Positions 58,901 through 64,000 of a stretch of 64,000 bases of DNA are shown in pieces. This stretch comes from Ustulina deusta (lineage: Eukaryota > Ascomycota > Sordariomycetes > Xylariales > Xylariaceae), in NCBI GenBank assembly GCA_023159155.1, contig JAJNNX010000001.1, positions 2,480,001-2,544,000 on the forward strand, written 5' to 3'. Position 1 is the first letter of the stretch. Each line of letters starts with the position of its first letter. The notes under the pieces were generated by a model, which saw nothing but the letters and a program-made list of their open reading frames with translations, searched no databases and had not been told where the DNA came from. The position numbers were made by a program, and so were the translations under genes.

Positions 58901-61900
58901 TTGAAATGCCACATGGAACAGGCTATAGTAAGAATTGCCCGCCTCGCGTTTCATGGTTTCGATGGGTTTCTCGATCTTGTTAGTAGACGCAGTCTGTATC
59001 TAATGTAGAAGGTGAGACACCAGCGGTACACTACATCAAGACGACGCGGAATTTTTTCTCAGCTAGGCCTGTCAGAGGTCATTGATTGACAGTCCACGTA
59101 CTGGTATGACTACTGGGATTTCACATCACCAATACGGGGGCTCATCGGAAATACGGGCTATTGATGAAAGGGAGACTGCCGGCTTGGCCCTCAAGTAAAT
59201 AGTAACTGAAACTGACCTGTTAGGGGTCCATGTAGCTAGGTATTTAACCGTAGCAAATACCAGGGGCCCGGGTTCAGGTAGCCAATTTTTGCTCGGCCTC
59301 CGGCACACAAATACATGAAAGAGAGATGGCCACTGACAGATATCATGGGTGGGGGATCCTTAAAGATGGGCGTGGGGGAAGGGAGATCTAGCCTATCCCT
59401 CAATAGAGAAACAGAGAAACGGGGTATGTCCTTGACTTTGCCGCCTTTCATCTATTTGCAGTCCTCTCGTAGTTCAGTGTAATTAATTACCTGCCCAGGG
59501 GCAGGAATAAATGTGACAATAACTAGAGTCTACTCGACCGCGTCCGGCTGCTTAGTATGAGAAGGAGATCCGAATAAAATTTTGAGTACGGCAGAATATA
59601 AGTAGGTGACCTTACTAGTTCTTGGTAGGAAATATGAATATAAAAAGGTTATCGATGAACTTTGAATATAATTAGCTACCAGTCTTTACTTGCAAGATGC
59701 CACAAAGAACCGCGAGCTGCAAAGCTAGAGCTAGGCCAATGTTACAATTATCAGTCCTGTCTGGCCTGATATTCGGGTTTTACAATCATTAAATGGCTTG
59801 TTTTGTTCGTGTTTGTCTGCCAAAATGCTGCTCTCCTTGTCTACCAGCATCAGATTAGCATTTACGCAGAGATGACGACGAAATAGGCATTGTATGGCAT
59901 ATAATGGTTAAACGCACCAAATTGAAAGATATTGTTAGTATAATATTGGACAAGGGCTAATACTAAGATCTGGGACCCTGGTAGGATACTACACTGCACT
60001 TACAGCGTTCGTTGGAGTGTCTCACTTGATACTTTACCTAGCAAGAACATGCCTCTTATCACCATCCTGGCACCTTATCACCTCCCATTATCAGCTGGTT
60101 GGAACTACCCAAGGGCAGAACCCGGGCGTTGGCAAAGATGGGTGTCCCTTACATGGCTCCTACATTCGCGAACCATGCATCTGCCTATTGAAATCTTGAA
60201 ATTTCAATGATCTGAGTCAACGTTCTCATAGCAAACCAGATAGATATTTTACAGTAGAGGCCACACATGAACGGAAAACGGTCGCCCGTGGCTTTCTCTA
60301 GCAATACACTTCGAAATACGAAATATACACCCAATTCCCACTTGCAGTCAATTGAATGTTGCCTCTATGTATATATACTATGGTAGTCCTTCAATACCTG
60401 TCCGTATAAGCAGTGTAAACCAATCATGTAAATAGATCCATCTCCCCACTCTACTACTACCACTATAGTACTACCACTATAGTACTACCGCACTCTTATT
60501 TCTTAGGTCTTCTTAGGTATACTACCTGCCTTAATATTTGGGTCGCTACTGCAGGCAGTACGTACGTACTAGTACCTAGTAGGTATACATATGTAAGTCT
60601 AAATAAAGTAGACATACCCCACAACGGTACCTGAGCTCTGAAGGGTCCCTAACCTGGTACTTGGCGTTAACCACCGGGGGTCCAGCTTGGGTCTTGGTTT
60701 TCCTTCCCGTCCTGCACACATACCCACAAGGTATGAGGCAAAGCTTGAGATAGACGCGGCGCACGGATGGTGCTAGGGAGTTGCTTTTGCTGTTAAGATG
60801 TTTCGATACCCTTTTATTTCACATGTCCAGTACCTAGGCCATACCTAAAGATATAATACCCAAGTACTTAGACGATTGTGCCTAGCTTACACAACATCTT
60901 TCCTATGTACCCATGGAGGTACTTCGCAAGTCTCAGTAGCGGGTCTCCACAGGCGCCAGGCCCACTAACACCCACTGAATTGCCGCCGCTAATGCCACTC
61001 CGAACGTCGTATAACTCTATACAGTGTTGCCATCTTCCTCTGGCCGGGCGGGCGAGTACCTTCCCTACTACCTCTTATATATATGATGTAGGTAGGTACC
61101 TTAGGATAACTATGGTACTCTTGATACTTCCCAATGTCCTGGGCTATCTGGCTCGCATAATTTCTTTGCTTTTTTTTTCCCCCTTCCCCGTGTTGGTCCA
61201 TGAGGGCTTCCATCATTCATGTCACACCTCTTACCACTCGCACGCCCCCCCCCTTTCTGGGTATGCTTGCGTCAATTCTCTTGAGGCTTACTGCTACCCG
61301 ATAATCACGTTGTCCAGAATCCAGAAACGGACATGGAGAAGTCTCCTTCGTCTCCATCCTCCGTCTTCAGAGTGTCGATATGAATATGGCTCATGTCGCC
61401 GTCCGTTTCGGCTACTCTAGTACCGTACATGCATCCTAGCTCTCTCTCTCCAGGGGTCGTGGACATCCTAACCCAAAGGAATCTATCAAGCAAGGCGGTT
61501 TTATCCAACCACTCCGTGCGCATGCGTGTAGGAATCTGCTTAACGCTGCTGTTACCTTGCAGCCAGCGAACTTTTGTAGCTTGCGCAATGGCTGGCCTGA
61601 AGACCAACCACCGGCCAGCTGCCTACACTACATTACAAAGTACCTGCTAGAACGAGTGTTCTGTCGAGCTTACAGCGAAGTAAGGTATGGTATAAGCAGG
61701 GGGGACAGAAGGTGTCTGCGAGATCCCTGCGAAATAGTGTCTTGTAGGGCACAGTGTCTCTCCTACTTCTTCTCCGCATAGGTACCTACTTCACCTTTTC
61801 GCCGGGTTTGTATTTGCTTTTTTCCTTCCTCTGCTGGCTGCGCGCTGTGTGCTAGGTATAAGTGGAAGACTGTATCGTGGTTGTTCGTGATTGAAATGGG

Positions 61901-62260
61901 CGAGTATTTGTTTGCCTATCCCTTACTCACTTCTTGCGCTGTTCGTCTTCTGTTATCCTCGCCACTCTCCACATAAAAACCAGCGTTATCTATCTCCAGC
62001 TGTCCAACTCCCTAGCGGTCATTCTTCCCCGTATATCAGATCCCACAAACGACACCCCGCTGGTCATCACGATCGCTACAGCTCTAAAAATTTTGCTTCG
62101 AACTTGGGAATAATCTTGTTCGCTGGCTTCAAGAGCCACTTCGACACTTTGACATTACAAACGGTGTTGCGTACCCATATATCGTCCTAATCAATTTGTG
62201 GTTTCAACGTCCCAACGAAAAGAAGCAACCACTATCCTAGGAGCAAGTGGAGTGGTCTAC
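55979..62260. other. Gene-poor interval of about 6.3 kb
   Basis: No gene that I can support. Base composition is mixed, without the strong AT bias of heavily RIP-mutated repeats, and no terminal repeats or transposase-like frames were found. It includes a 14-bp tandem repeat at 60456-60489, an AGTACGTACGTACT palindrome near 60556-60569 and a GTAGGTAGGTACC motif near 61088. Short frames (for example 57227-57547, 60878-61420) have no protein-family features. Confidence 0.5.
60456..60489 (+). repeat. 14-bp tandem repeat, about 2.4 copies
   Basis: Unit ACTACCACTATAGT repeated twice exactly and then a further partial ACTACC. Non-coding. Confidence 0.75.
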
Positions 62261-62651
62261 TTATTGTCTCAAGAGTTCCGGAAGATTGGGAGAGGATATT
62301 CGTTGTCCTGAGTATTCGCATCCACGACTAGTGAACGACCTTGCTTGATTGAGTTCGGTCAGCAACATAGCAACAATTTCATCGACAGAGTGCCTGACGG
62401 CTGATATATTGGTTTTCTTTGTTCTCAGCAGCAGATCCATTTTCAGCTCGACGCTAATACCAATATCTTTGTCACCGTCTCCCGTCAAATCTTTTGATTT
62501 TCCGTAGCTTCCGACAAGCCTCCGAACGAAGCAAGCTCCTGCAACCTTCTTTAACAAAGGAAGACTGTTTCGTCTAAGAAGCACTGCTCAGTAGCTCTTA
62601 ATGTAGCTACCCCCACCTCGATAACTTACAAGACCATTCGAATAAGATCAT
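62261..62651 (-). CDS. Hypothetical small spliced protein (uncertain)
   Basis: I do not recognise this protein. An open frame lacking an ATG runs from 62583 to 62261. Upstream, a 46-nt stretch with consensus ends (GTAAGT at 62629, GAGCAG ending at 62584) can be spliced out to join an ATG at 62651 in phase, giving exons 62630-62651 and 62261-62583 and 114 residues. The product has a hydrophobic-then-basic start (MILFEWSLLLRR), a charged middle and an amphipathic helical segment (TNISAVRHSVDEIVAMLLTELNQ). No known motif. It lies head-to-head with the DUF2841 gene, 466 bp away. It could equally be a chance frame or the remnant of a larger gene; expression data would settle it. Confidence 0.3.
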
Positions 62652-63117
62652 TCGAATAATTCACACGAAGCAATCCCCAATCCTCTCCCCACCAGTTGGA
62701 CTGCCCTCACTCACATCTACATATACTCGACTCTTGTATTTTACAGTTGACCATCCAATCCCGTAATAATTCTTCTTGCTACACCTTTCCCCCCATTTTT
62801 TTATAAATAAACTCACACTACACTGCTCTCTACGTCCACAGCATCCCTCCCATATATTTGTCATCGTTCACCTCGCTACTGTCTCCACAGCTCGCTCTTG
62901 CGCAGGAGCTCGTCTGTAATCCATATTGCCGAATTTATTCAAAGGGATAAATTCATGAAGTCAGAGCCCGGCGAATGCTATATACTGACAAGGCTTTGGA
63001 GGGCAATTACAGCTGATATCGACTTGCTTTACTTCTTTCTAACCTAAGAAGCAAAAAGTCCATTACTTCTTGAACGCCACGAAGTTTAACGTCGTATTAT
63101 TTCGGCTTTACCTAATC
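62652..63117. other. Candidate bidirectional promoter
   Basis: 466 bp between the uncertain small gene and the DUF2841 gene. Pyrimidine-rich patches (62660-62880) and TATAAATAAA on the plus strand near 62802. No coding evidence. Confidence 0.4.
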
Positions 63118-64000
63118 ATGGTGAATGATACTCAGTCGAGGGGCCAGTATGCTTCTCGGCCAGCATATTGGTATCCTGGCAAAATTGGGGTGGAATACTA
63201 CTCCGAGGATGGCCGCCTTGCAGAGTCCTCAGAATGGAGGGGCCCGCCTTGGGTAACTATACCTCGATCCATACTAATTCTTTATACTGATGGAGAGAAT
63301 AGACAATTAACAGGGGCCTAAGAGAACTTTGCCAGATACCGGGAAATACGTTTTTTGTAGCCGCCGAAGAGAATGGGAGGGTCATCTGCCTCTCCACTCC
63401 AATCGGCTCGTCGCAACTCAACCACGAACAGTTCTTTAATAAAGCCGCCTTTATCAACAATATAAATCAAATCAAGCGAGGTATATTTAAAATTCAACAC
63501 AAAAGTATTATTTTGGACCATGTTAACATCCTTCGCCCCAGCTGATCCCCAGGCCTTCAACGAGCCAGAAATGGGCTTTAGCGCAGAGATGAGCACCGGC
63601 ATTCAAGAACCGAGTAGAGAGAGGGCTCAGAGTCGGCATTACTATCCAAGTAGCACGGTAGATGTCTATGCCGATGAAGGGGCTCGAAAATCCAAGAAGA
63701 GGCCAAGAGCTGGTACCAAGCAAGCTGGGATTGCTCAGCAAAGCAACCTTTCTATGGTTACCGCGCAACCCAAAAAGGGAATCAGAATCGGTGATAGCGA
63801 CGCTGTCTACGCTGTCTACGATCATCACCTCAAAGCATGCCAACAGACCGCATGCAAAATTATAGCTAAGGCATGGATAAAGGCTGTGGCCCCTAAAAAA
63901 CAATCGACCCATCCCTACACACGCGGAGATGCGTCACGTCCAGATTGGTGGCCCAAGACGTATTGTAGATTTGGAGAGGACACTTGCAGGGCTTTACGAC
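63118..64000 (+). CDS. DUF2841 / YDR124W-like helical-bundle protein, partial (right edge)
   Basis: Exons 63118-63252, 63303-63480 and 63542 to the edge. Introns 63253-63302 (GTAACT...AATAG, 50 nt) and 63481-63541 (GTATAT...CCCCAG, 61 nt, with a TGTTAAC branch site) join three frames. The middle exon reads TFFVAAEENGRVICLSTPIG. The last exon carries a basic, disordered stretch and then the domain hallmark YDHHLKACQQTACKIIAKAW, IKAVAPKKQSTHPYTRGD and PDWWP. This pattern belongs to Pfam DUF2841, named after the Aspergillus fumigatus subtelomeric hrmA-associated cluster protein and yeast YDR124W; its biochemical function is unknown. The ATG at 63118 is the first in frame. The domain's end lies beyond the window. 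The family call is from memory of the KKQ-HPY-DWWP pattern and is fairly firm. Confidence 0.8.

Overview
This window is nuclear DNA from a filamentous ascomycete (Pezizomycotina, most likely Sordariomycetes). Three things point there: short (about 46-350 nt) GT-AG introns with clear branch sites such as TGCTAAC; fungal-only families (GH131 glucanase, 2EXR proteins, DUF2841/YDR124W-like protein, GPH sugar carrier, ACS permease, Mtr-type amino acid permease); and intergenic DNA full of short AGGTAGGTACCTACCT-type palindromes. All gene models were built by hand. I chose splice sites from consensus sequences and family alignments held in memory, and in every complete model the exon lengths add up to a multiple of three.

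Layout, left to right. A GH131 secreted glucanase (minus strand) is cut by the left edge. It is followed by a GPH-family sucrose/alpha-glucoside transporter (minus), an endosomal Na+/H+ exchanger nhx1 (plus), a 2EXR-domain protein (plus), an Ark1/Prk1-type actin-regulating kinase (plus), a ten-exon ACS-family MFS permease (minus), a Mtr-like neutral amino acid permease (plus) and a Sac7-like RhoGAP (minus). Next come the autophagy kinase ATG1 (minus), ornithine aminotransferase (minus), which diverges from the GPI mannosyltransferase GPI10 (plus), cullin-4 (minus), which diverges from a full-length MRP/YCF1-type ABC transporter (plus), a small unrecognised spliced gene (minus, uncertain), and the 5' part of a DUF2841 gene (plus) cut by the right edge.

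The genes do not form a pathway. Most are housekeeping: vesicle/endosome pH, actin and Rho control, autophagy, arginine breakdown, GPI anchors, ubiquitin ligase scaffold and vacuolar detoxification. The left end pairs a glucan-degrading enzyme with a sugar importer. The coding blocks are separated by large stretches with no convincing genes (about 4.8 kb at 16.4-21.2, 4.8 kb at 27.9-32.8, 5.2 kb at 36-41.1 and 6.3 kb at 56-62.3). The last of these leads into the DUF2841 gene and looks like the accessory end of the window. I saw no transposon, tRNA, rRNA or secondary-metabolite cluster.

The most notable items for follow-up are two GC-AG introns, an 18-nt microexon, an in-frame 51-nt intron hidden inside the ABC transporter reading frame, a perfect 11-bp inverted repeat, the scattered palindromic promoter motif, and the head-to-head pair at the right end.
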